The notes beneath the pieces were generated by a model that was given only the letters and a program-made list of their open reading frames with translations, was not told where the DNA came from and did not search any database. Shown here piece after piece: positions 9,701 to 19,447 of a DNA stretch of 64,000 bases. A program made the translations under genes and the position numbers. Each line of letters opens with the position of its first letter. The first letter of the stretch is position 1. The DNA lies in assembly GCA_963971405.1 (NCBI GenBank), contig OZ020485.1, positions 51,209,469 to 51,273,468 of the forward strand. The letters run 5' to 3'. The stretch comes from Psococerastis gibbosa (lineage: Eukaryota > Arthropoda > Insecta > Psocodea > Psocidae).

Positions 9701-11658
9701 TCGTTATCGTGATCGTCCTCACAGCACTAAATCAACAACTACACTAAATGAAAATGAAAGAGAATGAATGCAGGCAGACGCAGGCGCACCTGTTGACCTG
9801 CCGAATCGCTGACACTGCAAAAGTGCGAAAGCAGCCAAAAGTCACGTATACATGGTACTAATGGTGTATTGTACGATTTGTACGTGATCTTTCGTATTTT
9901 TTGTATAAATACACATAAAATGATTTCTGCCATTGTGTTTTTCTGCATTTTTAGCAATCCCGAAAATCCCGGGATTGTCCTGTTGAAAATCCCGGGATTT
10001 CGGGATCGAAAATTGGCCGGGATCCCGGGATTTCGGGATTCGGGATCCCGGGATTTTATTCTCTAAGCTCAACTTATATTAGCCCCTACACATTGTTAGG
10101 TTTGTGCTTGGCAGTTGGCATTCACACTTCTGACAAGACTAGCAATTAATTTTTAAAGTGTAACCTGTATTTTTTATTTTTTGATATTTGATTCTTTCTA
10201 ATCCACATCATGGTGACACCTAGGTACCCCGCACACCATTATATGTTAAGGGGGTCTACATTATTATGTTGTGTCAATAATGTTGAGAAATACACGCATT
10301 ATTATTATTATTATTATTATTATTACATAGTATAAGGTAAGTAACCCGCATTATAAAAATATTATTATGTAGTAATATCTTGACTACGCGTAATCTCGAT
10401 GGATTTCTCCACAAGTTGACACGGGTCAAGAACATCAGAAACCTATAATCGAGTACAGATGACAATTTATTTCTATTTGAAAGGATTTTTTATTGGTGTT
10501 TTGTTTTAGTTAAATGTCGACAAAGAGCACAAAACGCAAGCTACTAAGAACCGGCAATATCTTGCATCAAAACGAAAAGTAGCAGAAGAAGAAATACTAA
10601 GGAAAAGGGACGAAGAAAGAGATGAGGCCATAAAAAGTGTGGAACGTATGGAAGTGGAGATTGCCCTATCACCTCCAGCTGTCGATGCTTCCCAGAATAT
10701 TGATTTTGGGGGTACTCGTGACAGTGGTTGTCAAACCATGCACAAAGGGCCTATTGCGCATTTTCGAATAACTATTGACCACCTGTTGCACAATCAGAAA
10801 TATCTGCATGTCTTCACCGGTTTGGAAACAGCTGAAAAATTTTTTTTAGTGTACAATTCGTTGGAAATAGACTTCTGCCCTGAAGTAGACTCCTTTAAGA
10901 ATTGTAAGTTAAGTATACACGACCAATTCCTCATGGTGCTGATAAAATTTCGGTTGTACCAGACCAATACTATACTAGCATTTTATTTTAATATATCTGA
11001 GTCCTTGGTTAGTAAGTTACTGAGGGTTTGGATAAATTTTATGTATAGGGTTTGGTCACAGGTAAACTTGTGGCCAAGTAAGAGTCTAATAAAGTACCAT
11101 ATCCCCAAAGACTTTAAAAGAAAGTTTCCTGATACGCGAGTGATTTTAGATGGAATGGAAATTCCAATTCAAAGGGCCTCCAATTGCAATAAGCAAAGTG
11201 CTTCATTTTCAACTTATAAGAATAGGAACACTTTGAAAACTATTTTAGGTTGTAGCCCTTCTGGCATGATAACATATATTTCCAACACATATGGCGGAAG
11301 CGCCAGTGATCGCCAAATTATAGAAAGGAGCGACTTAATGTCGAAATGCGAGCCGGGTGACTCCGTGATGGCTGATAAGGGCTTTGATGTACAAGACGTC
11401 TTTGCCCCTTATGGCGTTACCGTAAACATACCAACTTTTATGACAGGAAAAAACCAATTGAGTGGGCTGACAGTGAAACGCGACCGAAAAATTGCATCCA
11501 AGAGGGTGCATATTGAAAGAGTAATTGGCCTCGTAAAAACATATAAAATTCTGAGAGGTCCACTAAATAGATTTGAGACAGAAATTGGTCATGAAATTAT
11601 TTACATTTCTTGTATGCTTTGCAACTTCAGAAGTAACATTGTCAGCTCATTTGCTTGA
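6736..11658 (+). CDS. ISL2EU-type transposase: THAP zinc finger plus DDE (DDE_Tnp_4) nuclease
   Basis: Exons 6736-6978 and 10510-11658 join in phase 0 (TTTAAG|GTAATA ... TTTTAG|TTAAAT), giving 463 residues. Residues 1-81 are a THAP finger: C6-x4-C11-x35-C47-x2-H50, invariant-type W29 (KKWITAI) and a closing SVPSVF box at 75-80, which binds transposon-end DNA in this family. Residues about 85-125 are a charged helix. The catalytic core has D295 (VILDGMEI), D370 (VMADKGFD) and E417 (VHIERVIG), the DDE triad of the Harbinger/IS5-like fold; YGGSASD at about 342-348 is another family signature. No stop or frameshift is seen. The intron was about 670 bases before a 2859-bp hAT element inserted. A domesticated THAP gene is a weaker alternative, because the partner YqaJ gene is present. 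Confidence 0.85.
7207..10065 (-). mobile_element. Complete hAT (ZBED-type) DNA transposon, 2859 bp
   Basis: The two ends are a perfect 20-bp inverted repeat, TAGAGAATAAAATCCCGGGA at 7207-7226 and its complement at 10046-10065. Both are flanked by the identical 8-bp target duplication AGCTCAAC (7199-7206 and 10066-10073), diagnostic of hAT. Subterminal regions are filled with repeats of CCCGGGATT/AATCCCGGG in both orientations (about 7222-7300 and 9955-10060), the probable transposase binding sites. Perfect ends, a perfect duplication and an open transposase frame suggest recent insertion. It lies in the intron of the ISL2EU transposase, on the opposite strand. Confidence 0.95.
7435..9692 (-). 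CDS. hAT transposase (BED zinc finger, hAT C-terminal dimerisation domain)
   Basis: The main exon 9405-7435 encodes 656 residues after an acceptor (TTTTTTTTAG|AGTCAA). The only upstream coding piece needed is an ATG at 9692-9690 placed directly before a GTAAGT donor, so the start codon is the last codon of exon 1, giving MSQPNPSFIKHKRDADPLSP. Near the N-terminus is a BED finger (C-x2-C in QCKTCKS, then HVHLEAKH). The RNase H-like core shows FDEWTSSGNKR and VAIVTDGPN. The C-terminal hAT dimerisation block is PTSIEPERAFSAAAYIG followed by IRSRLNDETLDVLLFLR. It is full length with no breaks. A downstream start at 9357 (TTG) would lose little but is not an ATG. The protein cuts and pastes the surrounding element. 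Confidence 0.9.
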
Positions 11659-12249
11659 TGATAAGAGGTGTTAACAGGTGCTTACTTATTCTGGCTATAT
11701 GTTCTGTTACAAAAGTTTACTCCTCTGTATTTGAAAGGTAAATCTTTCTCTTATGCTACTCATTCTTATATTGTCTATCTATTGTATTTTATTAATAATA
11801 GTATTACACCATTAACCTTTAACCATAAGAAGGGTGGTAATGTGCACCATGAGACAGATTCTTAAGCCTTATGGGAAGCCTTTCACCCAGACCATGTTCA
11901 ATGGCCAGAAGTGGGTATTCCAGCTCTGCCCTTTGTCACAAAGCCAAAAACACCCACAAGTGGCTGCAGCTCAATGTGCCTCAGTTTATCAAGAAGTTTA
12001 TCAAAAGAATGGCCCTCTAGTAGCTCAGACCTTAACACCCATTGGATTATGAGTTATGGTCAGTGATAATGATAGATATAGGTAATGGTCCTGATAACCT
12101 AAAAAAATTGGTCATTTTTTAGCAACCAAGTAAAATTAGGTAACTGCAACATTTGCGTCTAGGCCTACTTGGTGAAGCATGCAGAGCTTGATGAGTGACT
12201 TAGTGACAGTAACTATTGTGCTTGACCAAGTTTGAACTTGGTTGAAATG
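11659..12249. other. Transposon interior, no recognised gene
   Basis: Sequence downstream of the ISL2EU transposase stop. Probable 3' UTR first, then AT-rich DNA. Short open frames at 11668-12052 show no family signature. Bases 12238-12249 are the left copy of the target duplication of the next element. Confidence 0.35.
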
Positions 12250-12468
12250 TAAATACAACATAATTACAAAGGCGTGATGAATCAGTAGAATCCGGGATGA
12301 TAGGCCGTGGTCGTTCTGAAAGTGTACTTCCAGCGTACTTGCTGCTGAGCCTCCGAGATACAATCTTAGAAGTCTACGCAGTTCTACTGAAGATGTTGAC
12401 GAAACGTTTGAAAGTACACTTTCAGAAGGACCACGGCCTATCATCCCAGATTCTACTGATTCATCACA
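12250..12468. mobile_element. PLE-derived fold-back element with degraded hammerhead motif
   Basis: The unit is flanked by a 12-bp direct repeat TTGGTTGAAATG (12238-12249 and 12469-12480). Its arms, from TGATGAATCAGTAGAATCC (12275-12293) with its complement ending at 12466, pair over about 50 bases. The middle has CTACTGAAGATGTTGACGAAACG, the hammerhead core of its relatives but with most of stem II deleted. It starts TAATTACAAAGGC, like the TAACAGCAAAGGC start of the copies at 24.2 and 59.0 kb. Confidence 0.75.
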
Positions 12469-12720
12469 TTGGTTGAAATGGCTCAAAAATGACCAAGTGA
12501 AGGGTCACCAAGTACAAAAGGTGATGTTAATCTATGTAAATGGGACACGAAGCTTTTGGTTTAACAATACAATAACACAACAAATAACAACCAATTTCAA
12601 ACCTAGTTACATCAACCAATGTTATCACATATTCACCAATTAAACTATATACCTACAACCAAGTACACTTTTATTTTTCTTCTTTAGTTATACGCACCTA
12701 ATTACCTTTAAAACGACTTC

Positions 12721-12900
12721 GATTGCCAGGTGGTAGCGTGCTTGTACTTGTACTGTCTGTACATGCCATGCGGTCGGAGACGTGTCGTAACTCGACACAA
12801 GTACCTATTAGGTAACTTAGTGAGGCGACTGAAGAGGTTAATCGGATACATTCATTGAATTTGTATGCAATTAACCTTATTTAAAAAAATAGTTAAATAG
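12721..12900 (+). repeat. Three-copy dispersed repeat (copies also at about 30900-31060 and 50640-50810)
   Basis: Shared text includes GGAGACGTGTCG(T/C)AACTCGACACAAGTA and GAAGAGGTTAATCGG...ATTGAAT...TTAACCTT. The 50.6 kb copy is inverted (ACTCGCACAAGTACAAGCACGCTACCACCT). The 12.7 and 50.8 kb copies also share TGGTAGCGTGCTTGTACTTG. No coding signal or clear termini; a SINE or MITE fragment is possible. Confidence 0.65.
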
Positions 12901-12944
12901 TGGCCATCACCGAGTTAGGATGTGTAAAATCTAGCCTATTAGGT

Positions 12945-13150
12945 TCAATGTTACCACTAGGTATCTGAACTAGGTAGTTCCCACCTAGTTTGCTTGGTAA
13001 GCTCTTATAGGTAGTCAGTACTTACTCAACTAGGTAAGCTGCTCATCCTAGGTACCTCTACTAGGTAGTTGGCACCTCCTGTACTAGGTTATCTGCCCTT
13101 ACTAGGGTTCCCAGGTAGTCGGTAGGTACCTGTTCTTACTAAGTGCCTAT
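12945..13150. repeat. Degenerate tandem array built on CTAGGTAGT
   Basis: About 200 bases contain at least ten scattered versions of (A)CTAGGTA(G/C)(T/C) spaced roughly 12-35 bases apart, for example CACTAGGTATC, ACTAGGTAGTT, CCTAGGTACC and CCCAGGTAGTC. The motif is near-palindromic (CCTAGG core). It looks like an old minisatellite inside the ISL2EU interior. Confidence 0.5.
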
Positions 13151-13675
13151 CCGTGGTAGTCCTCACGTAGGCTACTTGGTTACTTTTTCAGAGGTTGGCA
13201 ATGTAAACCTATGCTGGAATAGCCATGCCCACCTCGTCCTTACCCTCAGCACCCTCTTCACACATGCTGACGACGTAGAGGTAGTGACGAGTTTGATGGT
13301 CCAAACCAATCCAAATAGGGATGTTTCACCCAGCTCCAGAAGGCGCCTGCTACCTCGGGAGGGGGGAGTGTTAGCATCCAACTTCCCACTGTTAGAGACC
13401 CCCATACGGTTCCAATACAGCGCCAGTTACTTGTAGCGGGGCTGAAGCCGGATGGAAATCCCACCATCCAGTTGATGCTGGATGCTACTATAAACTCCCT
13501 CGGGGTTGTACGCGTTAGCAAGCAGGTCGTGAGGACGAGATCACCCAGGCTGGTGCTCCAATCTGTGCTAGGTGGTAAGGTGAATTAATAGCCGGCCACC
13601 AGTTGAATCCAGCAGACAAGAGCAGGTTCAAAGCTGCAGATAACTTGGTCGCGTGCACAGTGCCGGTAGGAAAAC

Positions 13676-13800
13676 ATGACTTGTCCTAGTCACCTCCGAA
13701 CTAATCGTGTGACTTCACTGTGTTTCCCAAGTGGTTCGGAACCCACTATAAGCAGGAGGTCCACAGCCCTGTGGGCTGGCATAGGACAGTCAAGTCGCTC
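13676..13800 (+). repeat. Two-copy dispersed repeat (other copy at about 56880-57005, inverted)
   Basis: Shared blocks, in order, are GGTCACCTCCGA-type text, TAATCGTGTGACTT, CCCAAGTGGTTCGGAA, CCACTATAA and CAGGAGGTCCAC. The two copies are well over 80 percent alike by eye across about 110 bases. Function unknown. The 56.8 kb copy lies in the first coding intron of erect wing. Confidence 0.65.
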
Positions 13801-14189
13801 TATGGGTCCAAATTTTAGGCCTAACTCACTATTAACCCGACGAATACTGCTACTACTGTCTACTAAGGTGCATTAATGAATGTGTGGTATTATACATATA
13901 CATGCAAGCCCATAAATGCATTAATAATAAACTATAGTATATGGCTTGGAAATACCCCTATCTCAGAGTCCAGATTAGAGTCTATACAAGAGCCTTCGCA
14001 CTTACAGGCACCGAGCACGGAAACATACAATATATATTCATTAGAATTGTAGCTGTATATAGGTGATTCTATTGATAAGGTTGAAAGATAATCCTTAGGA
14101 TTTGCATATTATTTTATTGATGCATAGTATATCAGTAATTAATAACTTGCTTAAGTTGGCGCTGTCAGGGGGGGGGGGGGGACTTTTGG

Positions 14190-14410
14190 CCGCATTTACA
14201 ACACCACGCAAATTCCTGCACATCTTCCTTTAGCTGGTCGCCATACCGTCGTCTCGGCCCAAAGGTTGGGACATGCCACCCATACTGCATGTCCTGTTTT
14301 TTCTGCTGGCATACGGACGACGTGCCCCATCCACTCGAGCCTTCTTTTGTATGACGTCTGGCGAGCCACAGAGTTGGTGAAGTGGTGTTGGTGTGACAAT
14401 GATGATAAGA
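14190..14410 (-). pseudogene. LINE C-terminal tail fragment
   Basis: The minus frame reads RLEWMGHVVRMPAEKTGHAV, the R-L-x-W-x-GHV-x-RM box found at the C-terminus of many RTE/CR1-like LINE polyproteins. Only the tail remains and frames shift soon after. A run of 14 G bases at 14168-14181 borders it. Confidence 0.6.
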
Positions 14411-14525
14411 ATAACAATAATAAGCTTTTTCAAAGAGTTTACAAGAATTAAACACATGACATGGACGTACACTTGTTGGAACATTGTAACAGCAAAGGCT
14501 TTCACGAAATCGAAATGAAACGAAC

Positions 14526-14570
14526 TTCCAAACGTTTCGCCAACATCTGCGGTCGACATCTTCAGTGGAA
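14526..14570 (-). ncRNA. Hammerhead ribozyme motif in PLE terminal module
   Basis: Read on minus: UUCCA (stem I), CUGAAGA (core, CUGANGA), one extra U, stem II GUCGAC with GUUGGC (one U-G and two G-U type pairs), GAAA, then the self-complementary ACGU (minimal stem III with A15.1 and U16.1), U17 as cleavage base, and UGGAA closing stem I. All core bases are present. Hammerheads with very short stem III that work as dimers are known from PLEs. Activity here is inferred. Confidence 0.75.
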
Positions 14571-15785
14571 CTGCGTAGACTTCTAAGATTGTATCTCGGA
14601 GGCTCAGCAGCGACTGTGAGGGCAGGGGGATGTGCTCTGATTTTTATACTAAGCTACGGGGTGGTGGGGGAGTCATACTCACCCCTGTTTGGCTCCTTAC
14701 TACTCTAATACTACCCCTTACTACCTCAACCTGATTTCCGGATGATGACACCAGTTTCTTTGCTATAGTCTTCTTTAAGGCTGGATACCAAATTCTATTG
14801 ACCTTTAGTCCTTCTTCCTTTCTATTGAAGTTATGCGGTTGCTTTTAGATCTCTATAGCCTCTCTGTGTAACCGGGGGTGGTATGAAGAAGTTGTAGAAA
14901 GTACTGTAGCATCTTGGAACTGTATTATGTGACCGGTTTGTGTTGGAACAGGCTCAGCGATTGCAGACTTCTCCGACTGTAGAAGATGGCAGTTTCGTTT
15001 ATGTTCATCAATCCTGGTTTTTAAGCTTCGTTTTGTAGTACCTATATAAACTTCTCCACACGAACACGGAATCCTGTAAGCACCTCGGGTCCCACCTATC
15101 CTTGGCTGATCTGTACAAACTATTTAATTTTCGCGTAGGCTTGTAAATAGTCTTCACATTGTGCGGTAAGAAGAGTTTACCTATACGATCTGAGACTCCT
15201 TTGATGAACGGAAGGCAGAGTAGGCCAGTAGTACTTGGGGGTGCGTCTTGCCGAGCGGACTTATTCATGCGGGGTCGGATGGCGCGGGCTATTTCTCGTG
15301 CGCTTTATCCATTCAATTGCAGTGTCGTGCCTAAGTGCTTCAGTTCTTGTTGCAGGAATGTTGGTTCGCAGATCCTATTGGCACGGTGGATGAGTGTCTT
15401 TATCATGGCTCGTTTTTGGCTCGGATGATGGTTAGAGTTCTTGTTCAAGTATCTATCCGTGTGGGTCGGTTTTCGATACACTACGTGGCCCTGAGTTCAG
15501 TCTTCTTTCCTCGTTACCAACACATCAAGAAAAGCCAACCGGCCATTGTTCTCCTGTTCCATCGTGAATTGGATGTTCGCATGAACCGAGTTTATATGAT
15601 TCAGGAAATTCTCCAGGTTCTTTTGGCCATGACTCCATACCACGAAGGTGTCATCAACATACCGGAACCAACATTTCGGTTGTAGAGGGGCTGAGTTTAA
15701 AGCCGTATTTTCAAAGAACCCCCTTGTAGAAGCTAGCGAATACTGGACTGATTGGACTACCCATCGCGACTCCATCCAATTGTTC

Positions 15786-16053
15786 ATAGAAGAACCAGTA
15801 GAATCCGGGCTGATGGGCCGTGGTCGAAGTAGGGAGCCAATCAGGAGCGAGGATCACCCCCACCACCCCGCAGCTTAGTATAACTTTCAGAGCACATCCC
15901 CCTGCCCTCACAGTCGCTGCTGAGCCTCCGAGATACAATCTTAGAAGTCTACGCAGTTCCACTGAAGATGTCGACCGCAGGTGTTGACGAAACGTTTGGA
16001 AGTTCGTTTCATTTCGACCACGGCCCATCAGCCCGTATTCTACTGGTTCTTCA
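15786..16053. repeat. Fold-back module at the head of the PLE copy
   Basis: Arms GAAGAACCAGTAGAATCC...GGCCGTGGTCGAA at 15786-15825 and their complement ending at 16053 pair over about 40 bases. The enclosed segment runs opposite to the PLE body and holds a complete hammerhead motif on plus. Confidence 0.8.
15957..16001 (+). ncRNA. Hammerhead ribozyme motif (inverted module)
   Basis: Stem I UUCCA (15957-15961) pairs with UGGAA (15997-16001). The core is CUGAAGA at 15962-15968, then an extra U. Stem II is GUCGAC (15970-15975) with GUUGAC (15983-15988), six pairs around loop CGCAGGU. GAAA is at 15989-15992. The palindromic stem III is ACGU (15992-15995), and the predicted cut is after U15996. 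Every conserved core position is met. Confidence 0.8.
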
Positions 16054-16056
16054 TTA

Positions 16057-16764
16057 TTGGAACATTGCTCATATTATGGCTTATTTAGCGTCAACTCAGA
16101 GAGAAATCTTCCAAGTAGACTAGGATCATGGACGAATGGGACTTCTACACATGGTAATGATTAAGAGGAGCTTTCAACAAGGAATGAGGGTACATTCATG
16201 TAAGCACCACATATTTATACTAACACTGTCAACACCTATTCTTCTTATGCCTCTTCTATAGAAGATTGGCGATCATCAATGCAGTTGTAGCCATGATGGT
16301 TATACTAGGGAATTATACTGCAGTGGATTTCCGCTACTTTCTTCATCCTCATGCCGTTGACAGTCATTGAATTCCACAGCATTCGGGGCCAGTTTCCCAA
16401 CCCCCGGACAAAGAGAGTCCAGCACAGAAAAGACTGTGTTTTTCGCTTATCCCGGCTCAAACTCGGTCCCCTATCTGTTTAGTCGCCATTACGCGCTTCC
16501 ATCTTCACCACGAGGAGGTACAGAATAGGGATTTTCGCGTCTTCGCCTCTGAGACCATAAGGCATTCCTCAGAAGCTCAGCTACTTTGAAGACGCCATTG
16601 GCACATCTGACGGTCGTTTTCTGCTTACGTATAGCTAGGCAAGTAGAGATGGCGTTACCTACTGAACTGACATGCATTGGTGGTCCTGCCCATGTTTCTA
16701 TATAACGCAATTATATTAATTTATTCCAAGACAATGCAGCTGATGATTACAATATGTTTTTGAA
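16057..16764. other. ISL2EU interior between PLE copy and YqaJ stop, no recognised gene
   Basis: No family signature was found. A short minus frame at 16489-16710 has no recognisable domain. The last part should be the 3' UTR of the YqaJ gene. Confidence 0.35.
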
Positions 16765-19447
16765 TCATTGTCTGTAAAATTTTTGCTGTAATATTTCAGG
16801 CCGCAATTTATTTTGGAAAAATGTGAGGAATCTGTCCCGCATTCTTTTCACAACAACATCACACTTTGGCACTGATATCAGAACATGGTCCACTAACGTA
16901 TAAACAAAGAAATGGCAAAAATCTCGGCCAGTCACATCCATCTGACACATAATTTGGAAGTAGTAGTCGTGACTGCTATCTAGAGTCAGAGAGCCATCAG
17001 CATCATACATTAAATAAGGCACGGTGACCGGGGTAATTCTCTTTCCTTTTGATGTAAACGGGCATTTCACCTCAAGGATTCCAGAGCCCCCAATTAAGCC
17101 ATCTGGCGATGCGCCCACAAATGGCATAGTTGGATGGATGAAGAATCCACACTTCGTTACTGTAGTACCAGTTGCCACCTCATAGCAACGGATTGCCTCT
17201 TTCTCATATATTTGGCCATGGACGGTGTACTTTGATGTAAAGTAGGAGGGTGATACAATGGACTTAGCAATCCATGTATTTTTATCAGTTGACTTGAACA
17301 CCGGTCCTGCTTTTGAGGCTGTAATACGGACCTCTCTTAGGCACCGCCACAGATTTGACTCACTTTGTTGCCTGGTTTTCTTCTCAAAATCACTGATTTG
17401 CTCCTTAGTAATCTAAAAGAAACAAGACATTATTATTTACAGTTTGATCCGCCCCATAGCTCGCTAACTTGTGCATTGTACGGGATATTTTTAATAATCA
17501 TCTTAATAGATAATATTATAAACAATACTTGCTATCGATCGATAGAGGACATGATAAAGTACATCTAGCAACATAACCTTCAAACATAATACACATTAAC
17601 AATTCAGAATTAATATTTGTTCCATCAACTTTACTGGCGAGGCGTAATAGTTCGCACAGTCAAAGTGAATTGTATATCAGTACCCTTCCATTGTTTTTTA
17701 TAACAGCGGCAATTTTTTTGGGCATTGAAGAAACAAGATTACAGTACATCGCTGGTGCAATACCACTCCACACATCTGGGAGGGCCTTCATCAGTTCTTT
17801 CTATGTCTTCGGGCTCTTTTTGGTTAATGCCTTCTTCATGATGAGCCAAAGGCATATTCAATTGGTGACATGAAGAACCAGTAGAATCCGGGCTGATGAA
17901 ATGAAAGCGAACTTCCAAGCGTTTCGTCAACATCTGCGGTCGACATCTTCAGTGGCGCTGCGTAGACTTCGAAGGCTGTACCTCGGTGGCTCCATAGCGA
18001 TACGTTTTATTTCACCAAACCACTGTTAAGCAGTGTGCGAATTATTATATTGTATTAATTACTATACATACGAAATATCACTTTACCTTAAAAAGGTGCA
18101 GTTCATCAAGAAATTTCTCGGACCATTTTAGGGCGAAATAGTCGTGGTCCTCATCAACTGCACGCATGTTGGCAGGTTCCACCATCGCGCTTAGTCCCAT
18201 TTTGCCATTTCTCGGGGAGAGCGCCGCATAATTGTTCAACCTGCTGTAAAATCTAGACGAGAAGCCGGGCTCAGTGACATCGTTGCCAACATCGTTTGGA
18301 TTTCGGATCCCAAGGTTTTCAGCTTTCACTGGCGAAGAAGAATGGGCTTTTCTTGGGCGGTGAAATGATTGGATCTGGCTTGTACATGTCTGCTTTGTGA
18401 TGACAGGTAAACCATTAACAGCATCACACAAACCCACTAGAGTCGCTGTTACGTGTTTGCAGTGGGCTGCTGGAGCACTTCCTACTGGGCATTCGCATTG
18501 GCAGATTGCGACTTCCCCGCAGTCTTGCAAGACTATATTAACCTAGAATTAAAATAAATTTGTAGATTCCTTATATGTAATTCTAACACATATCTTATAC
18601 ACATGGCTATTATAATATTGAATATGTCTTTGATTGAAATGCGGACTGCTGGCAACAGCGCATAGGATTTCATTTACAATTCTTCCTACAGTACCTACAA
18701 TGCGCAAACTTTCGTTTTCATGTACATTTTGTAAGGACCCTATCTTTGGATGTAACATAAAATACCAACCATGTAAAAAAGGTTTCTGCTTCTGATAAAT
18801 ATGTTTCAGTTTTTGATTTACAGATCATATTGTACGGTGCATTCAATGAAGTAACCTGAGGATACCACAAATGACAAAACGGCTACACCTAGTTTATTAA
18901 TAATAGGAAAGTGTTTCGTAATAACTAAATATACTGCCCGACCAGGAATGAATTTGTGAACAGTGTCAAATTTCTTTCAATTCTTAGTCGCAATTAAAGA
19001 AGTATACACTCCTGACTTGGCCTTGATTATGGGTCTGGTAGCTTAGCTCACCTCGTAAGAAACATATTTCTTCATTTGCGCCGATACATTGCTTTTTACA
19101 TAGTTTCCACAGTGTTGCAAGAAGTTTAAGTGGCCGTTGCGGTACAAGTCTTGCGCCTTGGAGTCGATGACATTCTTCCCGTTGACTCTAAGGTAGCCCA
19201 ACACTTTCATCACTGTCACTGAAGGTAACACCGTGCCAGAATGTACATCACTATAATTTATTTTGGGTGGAAGCCCTTGCAATTCCATTGCTGGATGACG
19301 GTCATCAGAGCAATGCCCGAAGTTCTTGTTCGAATGGTAGTAGAACAACCTTTCTATCAACTCTTCTTTTCTACCTGTTAATTTGGCATTAACCTTCTTT
19401 AACTCGTTTCTCAAATCCGCAACAGTTAACTCTCTATATTTCTCCAT
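16765..19447 (-). CDS. ISL2EU accessory nuclease: SAP + SWIM zinc finger + YqaJ (lambda exonuclease-like)
   Basis: Four exons join in phase 0: 19447-19052, 18791-18588, 18542-18087 and 17412-16765 (TGA), giving 567 residues. Residues 4-40 are a SAP DNA-binding motif (YRELTVADLRNELKKVNAKL). SWIM finger: C214-Q-C216 and C228-K-H230 within CQCECPVGSAPAAHCKHV. The C-terminal 215 residues are a YqaJ recombinase domain: RITASKAGPVF, then VHGQIYE at 416-422. GASPDG follows with catalytic D456, then E466-V-K468 (LEVKCPF) and Q509 (IMCQMDV). This is a restriction-endonuclease-like exonuclease fold with all expected metal ligands. The intron between exons 2 and 3 is only 45 bases with donor TGT|GTTAGA, the weakest junction. 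Intron 3 holds a fold-back fragment. The gene converges on the transposase, as expected for the second gene of an ISL2EU element. Its role in transposition is not established. Confidence 0.8.
17872..18003 (-). mobile_element. PLE-derived fold-back fragment with decayed hammerhead
   Basis: Starts GAAGAACCAGTAGAATCCGG like its relatives, but only one arm is present. On minus, CUGAAGA, stem II and GAAA are kept. The stem III palindrome reads ACGC instead of ACGU, and stem I is shortened (GCGCCA), so it is likely inactive. It lies in intron 3 of the YqaJ gene. Confidence 0.65.

Larger units (their letters stand above)
14487..16056 (-). mobile_element. Penelope-like element (PLE) copy, 5'-truncated, with an inverted terminal module
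   Basis: Flanked by TTGGAACATTG (14476-14486 and 16057-16067), an 11-bp direct repeat extending to 14 with one mismatch. On minus, from about 15787 downward, are PLE protein pieces: WFRYVDDTFVVWSHG (RT motif with YVDD), HINSVHANIQFTMEQENNGRLAFLDV, then LCLPFIKGVSDRIGKLF. The GIY-YIG endonuclease is IPCSCGEVYIGTTKRSLKT, then RIDEHKRNCHL. An in-frame stop follows near 14848. Ahead of the protein, at 15786-16053, is the terminal fold-back module in the opposite orientation; the copy ends with the same module in the sense orientation. The N-terminal RT half is missing, so the copy is dead as a protein coder. Confidence 0.85.

Noticed and set aside
10274-10330. ATT repeat as part of a gene or array.
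   Set aside because: Simple microsatellite in the ISL2EU transposase intron.
13143-13521. Overlapping open frames on both strands near 13.2-13.5 kb.
   Set aside because: GC-richer repeat sequence with no recognisable domain; the frames overlap in several phases, as expected from composition.
15797-15830. The fold-back arm text CTGATGGGCCGTGGTCGAA looks like a hammerhead core (CUGAUG, short stem, GAA).
   Set aside because: Base A9 is missing and the base before the returning arm is AG where UH is required, so the true core is the CUGAAGA...GAAA motif inside the element instead.
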